Part shown: in pieces, positions 1 to 9,260 of the stretch
Layout of the letters: each line of letters begins with the position of its first letter
How positions within the stretch are numbered: position 1 is the stretch's first letter
From: Gnetum montanum
Taxonomy: Eukaryota; Streptophyta; Gnetopsida; Gnetales; Gnetaceae
NCBI GenBank assembly: GCA_015680685.1
Contig: MNCI01034772.1
Location: 201,066 to 229,929 of the forward strand
Reading direction: 5' to 3'
DNA: 28,864 nt
The notes under the pieces: generated by a model
What the model saw: only the letters and a program-made list of their open reading frames with translations
What the model was told of the DNA's origin: nothing
Databases searched by the model: none
Program-made: the position numbers and the translations under genes

Positions 1-339
1 ACCATCCTAAAACTCCCTTTATGATTCAAATGGGCCCATATTAGAATTATTCTACCTGATATACCCATGAAAATATAGTAAAATCCAAAAACCCCTTTCT
101 CATTAACCTCCCTTATACCCACCTCTCAGAACATGCATATAGCTCCATAGATCATTGGCATAATACCCCATTATGATGAAGTTGTACGTAGTCAAACCTA
201 AGATTTAATTATCATTCATCGTTCCTAAGGAATTGATCACCTTTGCATACACCATTTTATCCTTTCAATTATCCCCCTATTTTAACTTATGTTATTTTTC
301 TACCATCTCATCCTTCTTTTCCACCTAAGTCATAAGAAC

Positions 340-1000
340 TACCTTTGCTTCCTATACCTTCCATCAAGATCCTAACCTAGGCTAAAAAGAAAGTAGTAGC
401 TAATGACAAGGGGAAAAAGAAAGAGTAGATAACTAAATAACTTATTTAAAACAAGAAGAAGGACTCTTTCCAAGGTGCACCTGACATAAATCCTTCTACT
501 TGTACCATGGCATCAATCACTCCTAAATCAAATATGATTCCCCAATACTTACCTTCAAGGATGTGATCCCTAGGGATAAATCCTTGTACCAAAATGCAAT
601 AGTGATAAAATCAAAGAGAAAAAATCTTTGTCTCTTTGACCTTATGTTAACTTCCAAGGAGAACTGCTTAACATTGAAGAAACTCCTCAAATCCATCACA
701 ATTCTAATAGATATTCAACCTCATGCCCAAGCAATCTCATCCCTGCTTAATGTTCCATGGTATGAGGTAGACTGTTTGATCTTTAAAGATGAGAACATCA
801 AAACCTATCTAATGATGGACATCATATCGTAGCTGCCCACATACATTACAATATAGATAGGAGACAACATGATGTTTAATGAAGCTAGATCCAATGTCAT
901 GCGATGGATAATCATCAAGCATCTTGACCTTGAAAAACTAGTCATGTACTTTAACAACAACTCATATTAAATCTTGGTTAGTTAGGCCAAAGTAGAAATC
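340..1000 (+). pseudogene. gag/linker remnant of a Ty3-like LTR element
   Basis: Degenerate coding-like sequence upstream of a recognisable retropepsin end. A lysine-rich stretch (KKVVANDKGKKKE, about 386-428) is followed by an open frame at 563-832 and by further coding-like residues broken by stops. I could not assign a named domain. The assignment rests on its position just upstream of the protease motif on the same strand and on the basic linker, which resembles gag-to-protease linkers. The stretch 1-340 is similar in composition (proline, tyrosine and phenylalanine rich in translation) but has no motif I can name. Frames shift several times, so no start codon can be chosen. Confidence 0.35.
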
Positions 1001-1071
1001 ATAGGGGCAATAAAACTACGTTTNTTTAGTTAGGCCAAAGTAGAAATCATAGGGGCAATAAAACTACGTTT
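978..1071. repeat. 46-bp exact duplication flanking a single N
   Basis: Positions 978-1023 and 1026-1071 are identical, with the ambiguous base N at 1024 between them. Two identical contig ends placed side by side around a one-base gap are typical of a scaffold join where overlapping ends were not merged. A real tandem duplication is possible but less likely. The effect is to interrupt the decayed retroelement reading frame here. Confidence 0.85.
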
Positions 1072-1099
1072 TTCAAAATGAAGTTATATTATGTCTGAG

Positions 1100-1491
1100 G
1101 CTATTTTCAGTATCATTAGGAATTAATTTGGCATTAATGTCATCTTGGGTAGGCCTTGGCTAGGTTATCATCATGTTGTTTTCTCACCTATATACCAAGA
1201 GATACATTTCCCATGTAAGGATAGGGAAGTAGTTATACATGCTAATCCTAAAGTACCCACTATCTCCTATCTTGATGTCTTAGAAGAAACTAGCCTAGGG
1301 TCCCAATCTGCATTGGTAGAATAAAATTTACTAATTAAGAAAACCAACAATTTTGATACTAGCATTCCTTGGTCATTTAACACATATGAATTCATAAACC
1401 TAGGGTTCGATGAGTTAGACATTATGGAATATATTAAATGTATCAAAAATCCTACCAAGCTACAAGCTAGAAAATTCATCACCAAACGATA
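1100..1491 (+). pseudogene. Retropepsin C-terminal remnant of a Ty3-like element
   Basis: In the frame containing codon 1145-1147 the translation reads INVILGRPWLGYHHVVFSP, followed by a charged tail ending at a stop near 1489. The hydrophobic-G-R-P-W-L motif is the conserved C-terminal part of Ty3/gypsy retropepsins. The upstream catalytic D-S/T-G cannot be found in a clean frame, and in-frame stops occur (for example at 1124-1126 and after SALVE near 1320). No reverse transcriptase follows; the sequence turns into AT-rich DNA after 1491. This is therefore a truncated, dead fragment. The class is likely, the clade is not determined. Confidence 0.6.
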
Positions 1492-1986
1492 ACCACCTTA
1501 AGAATTGCATACCTATTATATTTTGCATTTTTTGTTCTTTATTTAGCTTTTGCACATATTTCCTATTTCTAGTAACTCTAGTTGTCTATGTTATTTTGTC
1601 ACTTTACTTTATTGTTTCACCATGTTTATTACTTTCATAGTTTAATTTTTCTTTATACATTATTTTATTTTCTTAGCATCTTCTTTAATCATTCTTTTTA
1701 ATTATCATTTATCTCAATTTTCCGTTAGAAGAAATTGAAAAATCTAAATACCTTAAAACTTAAAAAATCTGAAAGATAGAAAACTAGAAAAAATATAAAA
1801 ACAAAAAACTAAAAAAATCTTAAACATATAAAAATATAAGATACATAAATAAAACGATCCTTGTATCATAGCCAATGTTAATATAAATGCCCATCATTGG
1901 TATATACAATCATCAATGTTAAAAAGGAAATACATAACATCCAATAAAAAAAATTACAAAATCTAAGCATAACATGGCCCATCATA
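1492..1986. other. AT-rich stretch without a gene
   Basis: This stretch is T-rich on the + strand to about 1720 and then A-rich to about 1960, with many short AAAAT and AAACT runs. I see no coding frame, RNA gene or repeat unit that can be delimited. It lies just beyond the stop of the minus-strand gene remnant, so part of it could be that gene's 3' flank, but no specific signal shows this. Confidence 0.5.
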
Positions 1987-2081
1987 TTACTCTTGGCCTC
2001 CTATGCCTAAACCATGAATGGAAAAAATAATTGCCACCACTTCTACATCATCTTCATCTTTATTCCCACTACTAGAAGGTC

Positions 2082-2286
2082 CTGGAAGATTTGTATTTGT
2101 AAAAGAAAAAATAAAAATATATAAAAATTAATAAAATACATAAAATATAGAAATAAACAAAACTATAAATATACATAGACTAAAAACCTAACATAAAGAT
2201 AAAATAAACATTAAAACAAACTAATCCAAATTATCATTTCTTAAAATAAACATTAAAACAACCTAACCTAAATTATCATTTCTTAC
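2082..2286 (-). other. Intron (205 nt) with intact GT..AG ends
   Basis: On the minus strand the donor is GTAAGAAATG (2286 downward) and the acceptor is TTCCAG ending at 2082, after a pyrimidine-rich tract. Removing it joins ATG-G to GA-CCT in phase (reading PMGPSSSG) and leads to a clean stop at 1989-1987. The body is very AT-rich, like plant introns. This is the best-supported intron in the window. Confidence 0.6.
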
Positions 2287-3584
2287 CCATAGGCACATCA
2301 CTAGTACCTTTCTCCTATTGCTATTGCCTTCCTAGTTACTTCTTGCTCATACTCATATATCAACTTTTGAGTTATCTCCTTCGGAGTAAGAAATGTAAAG
2401 CCCAAGTCCTCCAGGTTTACATTTGGTATCTTTGACAAAACAATATTATCCACACTAGCTTCTCTCTTAGTCTTTCTATTATCCTCCTGTATTGTAGAAC
2501 CTAGTACTCATTTTTGTTTCTCCTTATGCTATACTATGACACACTTCTCAAAGATTTTTAGCATATCACTATTCCCCATCTTCTTTATTAGCATATCTCT
2601 TATCCTTTTGGAATTTCTCTTCTTCTTAAGTTATTTTTTGAGAAACACATTTTATTTCTTATTAAACAACTTGCACCTGTTCTGCTAATGTTTCCAATAA
2701 TCCCATGTCATGCAGTTGTCCTTTAGTTTGGTATTCAATCTCTCCGTAGTTAATAACTTACGTCGCTAAATAGTATGGTTAGCTACTAAAGCATCATGAA
2801 AATTATGTAGTTATGGTGTACTACTTTGCTTCCATGTAGATCCACCTTTAGATTCTTCACCTCTTTTTGTAGTCATGCCATATGTAAGAACATCATCTTA
2901 TGATTGTTCTTGGTAGTTACTAGCTATGTTATTAGGTCCACATTAACATCAACATGCTTTACTGTGAGAAAGGCCATCTTCATCTCATATCTAGTTGAGG
3001 CATTCATCCATTTCTAAATCTTTGGATCTTCAAATTCAAGAACTTGGAAATCGAGATCTATAACTAACACTTTTCCAAGATCAATTGAAATTGAGACATC
3101 TACGAAAGTAATTCATCCATCATCTTATTAACATACTAACCAAACATAACCATCATAGAAATCCATAAAATTACCAAAACTCACTAACATTAGTTAGACT
3201 CCTTAGCTTCTCTATGAAGTTTTCCATCATCACCTATATTTACTCTTCATTATCAATTCTCTCCCAAATCATATTTCTTAACTCTATACATATGCATCCA
3301 AGCATAGAGAAGTCATAATAAGTCTAATAATTAAAATTTGAAAAACATATAAAGACTAATAATAAATAAAATAAAATACATACATACATATCAAATTCAA
3401 AACTAAAGATAAAAATCATTAGCTCACCAAAAGACATCCAATCTATTTCTACTAACTTGCTTGCAAGCCACTTCTAGTCTTGTCAAAATGGGCTCTTCCC
3501 TAGGAGGCAAGAAGCTAAAAAGTCTAGTAGGAGACAATACTATGTCATCATCTATATCATCCAAGTCATCATCTAAATGATCAC

Positions 3585-3645
3585 CTAAATAGTTAAATAA
3601 TTCATCAATGAAAATTCTTTTTGGTACTCTCAATGTTAATCTTAC
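3585..3645 (-). other. Short intron (61 nt)
   Basis: The donor is CAG|GTAAGATT and the acceptor is CTATTTAG on the minus strand. Splicing joins ACA-G to GT-GAT in phase and produces GYDTGDHLDDDLDD. At 61 nt it is near the lower size limit for plant introns. An unspliced alternative frame is open here (3424-3654), so the call is less certain than for the 205-nt intron. Confidence 0.45.
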
Positions 3646-3861
3646 CTGTATCATATCCTAGATCCAAGTTAACCTGCTACTTTAACAATCTCTCCATCAT
3701 CTCCTCCTCATATTTTCTTATGATGGCTTGAGCTATATCTTCTCTTTCTCTAGCATCTACTTATTCCTTTGCCTTCCTCTTGACCTCTTCTCTTATGCTT
3801 CTTTCTATTTTTTCTTTCACCTTTCTTTTAGCTTCAATTTTGGCTAAAGCCTCTTGCTCCA

Positions 3862-4014
3862 CTTTTCTTCATGCATTTAAGATAGTTATTAATAATATAC
3901 ACAAGCATTAAAACATGTAAATAATTAATTAAAACTAAAAAAGTATGATAAAATAAATAAATAAAATAAAATATATTAAAAACATAAAATTATAGAGTAA
4001 TGACTTATTCTTAC
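3862..4014 (-). other. Intron (153 nt), AT-rich
   Basis: On the minus strand the donor is TTGG|GTAAGAAT (4014 downward) and the acceptor is GAAAAG ending at 3862. Codon phase is preserved (TTG-G joined to TG-GAG), moving from a charged helical segment (VEVARVEMRL) into the coiled-coil-like EQEALAKIEAK segment. The body is almost pure A and T. This supports a spliced gene origin for the region. Confidence 0.55.
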
Positions 4015-5118
4015 CCAACCTCATCTCTACCCTAGCAACTTCTACCTTTAGTCTCCCATCCTCTAAATCATAGGCACTCACACCCTCAACATCATATTTC
4101 CTCATCTTCTTAGAGTCTTTTCCACCATCTTGCATGCCTATAAGACATGATCTAATGTCCTCCATTCCTTGCATTGGGTTACCAAGACTAGAGCATTTTG
4201 TGAGCAATGCCATGCTATCTAGCATGGAAGTCTTGGCTACATCCTCTAATAGTGAGAATGAAATATATAATGATCCTTTCATAGTATATGGAAGGATCAT
4301 TGTGATGATGATAATATGCTAGTAGAAGGGCAATGGAAACTTCTCTATGCTAAGAACTTTTCCTTCCTAGTAATCATTGCAATCAAGTAACTTTGTAAAG
4401 TACCATAGCATGTCATAATGGAGGTTGAAATTCATAGAGTTATTACCACCCTTGTCATTCACAAACATAATGTTATCTAGGTTGTTAGGAACATTCTCAT
4501 CTATGTGTCTTGCCCAATCATAAGCATCATCCTTTTTCATTTTTTTAAAAATGAATATTAGTTAATGGAAAGATGTGATCCTCCTCCACCTAATCCAATG
4601 ACAAAACACCCTATCAATGAAGAGATGATATGCCTTAATCAAGTCCTAGTTCCTATAGCAAAGAATGTTCAAATTCTTATTTCCATACTACATCTAGTCC
4701 TTGATCTATTGGATTTTTTTGGATAAGCTACTATTTTTCTCAATGGAATTTCCATTGGAAAATCCAAACTAGTACTACAATAAATCCTAGTTCCAATGTA
4801 ATATCCCCTCTTTGTCATAAATCCAAAACATGAATAATTGCTACTAATTAGAATTACATTTCACCATGGCAATGACATATACTAGAGAAATGTTAGATGA
4901 GCTCAATGCAAAGAGAGGTACCAACCTTGCTTGCTTAAAAATATGAAGCTATTTCCTTCCCTACTTGCTCATCAACCACTTATGGCTAGACAAGATTTCG
5001 TAGATTACATTAGAAATCCTAATTTTATATGTAAAGATGAAAATGAACTTCATTGTTAGCACAAAGACATCATTTAGACATCAAACCATAATATCATAAA
5101 AGGTAAGTACCTATTTTT

Positions 5119-5395
5119 TGAGATACCTTTCATGCTTAGATAGATCTTAGACCCCTTAAGCCATTCCTTCTCTAGGTCTAGATCATCCTTCTCATGTAGC
5201 ACATGGACCAAACTATCCTATTGAAGAGTGATATAGCACAAATGACCCCTAGCCTATTCTATCTTACTAGGAAACTACTTGAATTTGGGAAAGCACTAAT
5301 TATCTATAGGGGCTATCTCATGAAGCATCCTCTCCAACTTATTTGGATAAAAGTCTTCCATACTAGGATTCTCAAAGTTGTAGACACATGTTCAA
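5119..5395 (-). pseudogene. Upstream exon-like block, probably the same unknown gene
   Basis: A minus-strand frame reads NPSMEDFYPNKLERMLHEIA, followed by further plausible coding sequence to LHEKDDLDLEKEWLKG and a GT donor-like site near 5119. At least four in-frame TAG codons occur, consistent with CAG-to-TAG decay. The block lies upstream of, and on the same strand as, the gene remnant at 1987-4830, and shares its charged composition. Sequence between 4830 and 5118 could be intron plus degraded exon. I do not recognise the family. An overlapping + strand frame (5203-5415) looks like a shadow. Confidence 0.4.
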
Positions 5396-5438
5396 TATAC
5401 AACATCAATAATTAAATAAATTTATATTTAATAAATAA

Positions 5439-5503
5439 AGCTTAGTGGTGAGTATTCCTTCCTATCACATAGGTGACCCAAGTTTGATCCTTGGCAACAA
5501 TAG
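5439..5503 (+). pseudogene. tRNA-Asp-derived sequence (pseudo-tRNA or SINE head)
   Basis: The segment aligns by eye, at about three-quarters identity, with nuclear tRNA-Asp(GTC) from the D arm to the acceptor end. It has AGTGGTGAGTATTCC (A-box region), CTATCAC in place of anticodon loop CTGTCAC, GGTGACCC, and AGTTTGATCC in place of B box GGTTCGATCC. Nearly all differences are C-to-T or G-to-A. The 5' acceptor strand is not preserved, so it cannot fold as a functional tRNA. It may be an old pseudogene, or the tRNA head of a SINE whose body runs into 5504-5700. The comparison tRNA was recalled, not searched. Confidence 0.6.
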
Positions 5504-5799
5504 CAATGATGAGCAGCAAGTTTACCTGACGTCCAACCATACAAATCATAAGTATGTACTAGTGATCTAGTTGATTTTTGCAAATGTAGTTTCTAAGTTT
5601 ACCATAGTCATAAACTTTGAATCAAGTGGTTATGTAATTGTTATCTTCCTAACTCACACTTGTGCTCTCTATGTGTATGTTTAAATGTGAGTCAAGGCTT
5701 ATGATATCTTTTTTGTTGGTATTTTTATGTATTTTTATCCTAAGTGTATGGTGAAATAAATGAAGGTTTAATGATTGACTAATTAACTACTCATCTATT
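5504..5799. other. Unassigned stretch after the tRNA-like sequence
   Basis: I see no reading frame longer than about 40 codons and no recognisable RNA. It could be the tRNA-unrelated body of a SINE, or the degraded outer end of the inverted LTR that follows. No terminal repeat or poly(A) tail marks a boundary. Confidence 0.35.
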
Positions 5800-6299
5800 C
5801 TAGTGAATAATTACTCAAACATAAGTTGCCATTTCCATTTACCATACACATAATGAACTAGTATTAATGCTACTAGGCTACCAAGTGATGATGACTAGGC
5901 ATACCAAATGACCACTACTAGGATTACTAAGCATTATACAATATGCTCGAAGTGGTTGTATTAAATGGATTAATTACTTACAAGGAGAGATGTAAAGTGC
6001 ATTAAAAATAAAGTGCAAATAATAAAGATTAAACTATCCAAAGTGTTACAATGAATGTTAGAAATATCATATTTATTACTATTCATGCCAACGTGTTCAG
6101 GTACATGATGCTCAAATAAAGAGTTATACAGTCTCTTTGATTCACACTGCAAGTACTTAGAGGAAAATATTCTAACTCTAGGAAAAGTAAATTGTAAGAG
6201 CTCCATGACACTATAGACTTAATGTATCATAAATGAAATTGGTTTGTGCATTTATAGAGGCTTTTCCTACATCAGCATCAATACATCTACGTCGACACA
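5800..6299 (-). mobile_element. LTR fragment, inverted relative to the X1 5' LTR
   Basis: On the minus strand this sequence shows the same ordered landmarks as the LTR at 6304-7301: start TGTGTCGACGTAG (6299 downward), a TATA-like TCTATAAA (6258-6251), GTACCTGAACACG about 150 nt later, AATAAA just beyond, and a CTTAGTAATCCTAG block near 5925. The spacing matches the plus copy within a few bases, so it is a homologous LTR in the opposite orientation. Its outer end cannot be placed; similarity fades near 5800. No internal region or primer site follows on its strand, so it is a solo or truncated LTR. Confidence 0.6.
6251..6258 (-). promoter_or_regulatory. TATA-like box of the inverted LTR
   Basis: TCTATAAA on the minus strand sits at the position equivalent to the TATA boxes of the X1 LTR (6513-6520) and X2 LTR (27379-27386), upstream of the shared AATAAA block. 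It was probably the Pol II promoter of this LTR. Confidence 0.4.
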
Positions 6300-6323
6300 C
6301 ATATGTGTCGATGTAGATGTATT
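6280..6323. repeat. 44-bp near-palindrome at the LTR head-to-head junction
   Basis: The centre CACATATGTG (6298-6307) is perfectly palindromic. The outer 16-bp arms (6280-6295 and 6308-6323) match as inverted repeats with one mismatch. The arms are the 5' starts of two oppositely oriented LTRs (TGTGTCGA.GTAGATG), separated by four bases, 6300-6303. The palindrome is therefore the junction of two LTR starts rather than an independent hairpin element. Confidence 0.7.
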
Positions 6324-6512
6324 TATGCATGTCACCAAGCATCAACGGGGATGCATTAATGTATACTTGTCAATGCAAACTATCTAATGATGCTTCATCA
6401 TAGTGTAACATAATAATACATATCAACTTATCTAGTGATGAGTTTCATTTCTTGGTAGTGTTGACGAGGCCTCATCAACTAGGCCTCATCGACGTAGTGT
6501 CTACTTTTTGCC

Positions 6513-6520
6513 TATAAATA
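6513..6520 (+). promoter_or_regulatory. TATA box of the X1 LTR
   Basis: TATAAATA, in the context GCCTATAAATATG, lies about 170 bases upstream of the AATAAA signal. The second LTR of this family has GGCCTATAAATACAC in the same place. The conserved context and position support an LTR Pol II promoter. Confidence 0.5.
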
Positions 6521-6690
6521 TGCACCTACCAGTTGTATTTATGGCAACGAAATTTTAGTAGTAGTGAAGATCTTGTAGTTTTTTCATTTGAGAGTTAGAA
6601 TATTTCTCTCAAGTGCCTATAGTAGGTGTCATTGAGTGTATGCATCTTTATTCAAGCATTGTTGTACCTGAGCACGACAGTGTGGGCAGC

Positions 6691-6696
6691 AATAAA
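6691..6696 (+). promoter_or_regulatory. AATAAA polyadenylation signal of the X1 LTR
   Basis: The motif sits in CAGCAATAAAGAT, which also occurs at 27567-27579 in the X2 LTR. Conservation between copies at the same distance from the TATA box suggests it marks the R region. Confidence 0.45.
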
Positions 6697-7305
6697 GATG
6701 AGCTTTTTGATAAACCTTGCAGCACTATGGATAGATTAAATATTTCATTTATGCATTCAATGTTTTTAATTAATTCATTCATTAAATGTTTTCTAGTAAT
6801 TAAGCTAATGAAGTAATTAAGCAAGATAAGCTAGGTAGGTTAAACACATAAGTACGACCACTTCAAGTGTAACACATATTTGCTTGGTAATCCTAGCACT
6901 GTTATTACTTGGTGCACCTAATAGTGTAGCACTTGGCAACCTAGTAGTGGATACATGGGTTTAGGATGTGTACAGAAAGTGTGATCAGTTACTTATGTAA
7001 GGACTAGCTAGAGATCAGTAGGTTAGTCACATTGAATTAGCTATTAAATTACCTTATCTTTCTCTCTATTTTGGCACCAAAACTAGAAAACATAAAACTA
7101 TAAAAATCATATGCCTCAATTACACTTAACCATACCATGTGCATCACAAGTGTAATTGGGAAAAAAATGAATGATCTTAGGGCAAGGTTCACTTCCTAGA
7201 AGACTAGTGCACCAAAAACTATAAAGTCCTTGGAATTCAATTAGATCGCGTGTGAACACTTGTGATTCATATGGTTGAACGTAGGGGTACCTTGCCACTC
7301 ATCGT

Positions 7306-7323
7306 TGGCACCATTGCTAGGGA
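7306..7323 (+). promoter_or_regulatory. Primer-binding site of X1, tRNA-Asp type
   Basis: TGGCACCATTGCTAGGGA differs at four of 18 positions from the tRNA-Asp-complementary site TGGCGCCGTTGCCGGGGA used by many Athila/Tat elements. All four differences are G-to-A or C-to-T. It starts four bases after the inferred LTR end, as expected for minus-strand priming. The reference site is from memory of these families. Confidence 0.65.
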
Positions 7324-7456
7324 CTTTGTTTGTTGAAACATGTACTATCTAGGATTAGTGAATATTATTTATATCATTGGACAAAATCAAGGTTAACATC
7401 ACTCTTAACAACATATAAACTACTAAGCACAATGATAATTTTATTCATTTTGCTAA

Positions 7457-9260
7457 ATGTCTTCTTCTTTCCACAAACATGAAGATGTTAAACCATCGAT
7501 TCCATAGGAGTGCAAAGTGTTATATACTCATCCAGATGAGTATGTACTGGACTTCACCATCATCCTACATTAAGATGAACAGCTACAATGGCATGATATG
7601 GAGGGCAACATCATCTTTCCCCCTGATCCGATCTGTACCTGGGATGATTCTTTAAACTCTTAAGAAGTTGGGCATCTCAAATCTTCATGAAGAATACATT
7701 GTGAATGGTTATGACACTCAAGACTACCATCCAACTGAAACACAATGTAGGCAAGATTGACACCAAGAGTAATACCATGAGTTTACAAAGGGGAAACAAT
7801 TTAGTAATCCCTTGTTCTTGATAAATGAAGATAACAATGTGGATCCTCCTCCTAAGGGTTCTCAATATGAAAATTCTCTATCCTTTGTTATTGATGATGA
7901 AGGTGTGACCTTGAATTTGTGATCCACTATTCATAAACTAGATTAAAAAAAGAGTGATAGTCAAGGTAAGGACTTGGGAAAGCATCATAATGGCAAGGGA
8001 TCTAAGGATGGTGGTTGTAATAAACAAAGAGATGGTGGTAGACACTAAGGTGGTGATGGTAGCCACCTTCCTCTTCATCCTATTCATTTGATTCTGAACA
8101 TTCCTCTTCATCTTATGGTTCTCATAGAAGCCACTATTGGGATAGTCATGGTAAAGGTAATTAACGAGACAATAGTGACCATGAAGGACACCAAGACCAA
8201 AGGGGTGGCGAAAACCATCATTGGCATAATCAACATAGTGATGATGATGAACCTTTGTTGGTGACTCAAAGCATGTTCAACATTGCAAAGACAGTTAGAA
8301 TTCCAACTAGGCATATGAAAGATAGTAGGATAAGGAACTTAGACATGAATAATATTCCAAGATTTGAGAGGGATACATCTTTGATCCACAGACACATCTA
8401 CAAGCTTTCCATGATGCCTGTTCCTTATACAACATAGAAAATGAATGGTAGAAACTCAAGCTCTTTCCTAGGACACTCATCAAGGAAGTTAAAAGCTGGT
8501 ACCGGTCCTTAGAACTAGAATCCATTTGCTGATGGAGTACCATGTTAGAAAAATTTAATGAAAAATACCAAACATACTCTAGAGTGTCTAATTTGAGAAG
8601 GAAAATCCAAGGTTGGAAATAAGGAACACATGAACCCTTGGATGCTACCATGGGTAGATACTATTCACTCTTACACCAATGCCCTAGCCATGGTTATTCT
8701 CAGAGGGAACAACTTTACCACATCATAGATGGGCTTAGAGTAGAAACTAGAAGAACTCTTAGGGTGTATGCCCAAGGGAGATTTTCTAAACTAAGAGCTC
8801 ATTAGATCCAAAGGCTGATTGAGTAGGTAGCAAAAGAAGAAGATAAGCTATGAAAAAGGGAAAGTGTAGAAGAGTATAATAGGGATCATTCCATTAGAAA
8901 ATGGGAGGTTTGATTTTGTGACAAGGAGGAGTCACCACTCGATGAAGTGGTGAACAAGAAAACCTTGCCCATCCAAAAATTTGTTTTTGATATTTCGACA
9001 AAGGTTGATAAATTATGGGACTCTTTGGATAAAAAATTCCAAGTCACTATGAAGATTGTTGAAGAATCCATAGAGAAAAATAGTTTTTGTAACTATAGGA
9101 GGTGAAAAGAAGTTGAATGTGTCTACCAAAGAGGTAAGGGCAAAGCTGCCACCATAGAGGAAGTTGTGGAAACTAACTTTGATGATGAAAATGATTATAA
9201 CATTTGTCAATACAAACATCCAAAGGGATGGTGCCCTATAGTATCAAAATTACAAAAGTT
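7457..9260 (+). pseudogene. gag remnant of Athila-like element X1
   Basis: Capsid/nucleocapsid region, 134 bases after the primer site. The likely start ATG at 7457 gives MSSSFHKHEDVKPSIP, then a stop. A Ser/His-rich segment (8075-8250) leads to DDEPLLVTQSMFNIAKTVRIP, matching DDEPLLATTSLTKIQEVVRIS in the better-preserved copy at 28453. After a frameshift near 8345 come FDPQTHLQAFHDACSLYNI and WKLKLFP-like residues, then FNEKYQTYSRVSNLRRKIQ, a coiled segment, and a Cys/His cluster CQYKHPKGWC (about 9205-9234) that may be a decayed zinc knuckle. Stops and frameshifts make it non-functional. Homology with 28276-28864 is clear in order and wording of motifs. Confidence 0.65.

Larger units (their letters stand above)
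1987..4830 (-). pseudogene. Multi-exon gene remnant of unknown identity
   Basis: Read on the minus strand, coding-like blocks are separated by AT-rich introns with GT..AG ends. I infer exon about 4830-4015, intron 4014-3862 (153 nt), exon 3861-3646, intron 3645-3585 (61 nt), exon 3584-3428, a poorly resolved intron about 3427-3324, exon about 3323-2287, intron 2286-2082 (205 nt), and last exon 2081-1987 ending in TAA. Codon phase is kept across the 153-, 61- and 205-nt introns, but not across 3427-3324. Visible features are a Lys/Glu-rich coiled-coil-like stretch (3855-3760), an acidic run DHLDDDLDDIDDD (about 3586-3547) and a GPSSSGNKDEDD tail (about 2082-2045). In-frame TAG/TAA codons, mostly where CAG/CAA would be expected, show that it is dead. 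I do not recognise the protein. It could be a captured host gene or an intron-bearing transposon gene. Confidence 0.5.
6304..7301 (+). mobile_element. 5' LTR of Athila-like element X1 (~998 bp)
   Basis: This is the long terminal repeat driving the decayed + strand element that follows. It begins TGTGTCGATG and ends ..CCACTCA just before a primer-binding site at 7306. A TATAAATA box (6513-6520) precedes a block containing GTACCTGAGCACGAC and AATAAA (6691-6696), the probable R-region polyadenylation signal, also present in the LTR at 27156. The U3 holds two copies of AGGCCTCATC with 14-bp spacing (6467-6476 and 6481-6490). Length agrees with the related LTR at 27156-28149. The exact 3' end is uncertain by a few bases. 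No matching 3' LTR is in the window. Confidence 0.65.

Noticed and set aside
4797-4808. TGTAATATCCCC as an LTR start
   Set aside because: The motif resembles plant LTR starts, but no matching end, primer site or second copy was found, and it falls inside the gene-like minus-strand block.
4866-5080. Plus-strand coding-like frame (LAHQPLMARQDFVDYIRN..)
   Set aside because: It looks protein-like for about 30 residues but has no start, motif or neighbour support, and the opposite strand holds the gene remnant; left unresolved.
5439-5503. Functional tRNA-Asp gene
   Set aside because: The 5' acceptor strand is not preserved, the anticodon position reads ATC, and the B box is changed, so no proper cloverleaf is expected.
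8307-8651. 114-codon open frame on the minus strand
   Set aside because: It is antisense to the X1 gag blocks that match the second gag copy at 28435-28740, and its composition is Cys/Ser/Tyr-rich without motifs.
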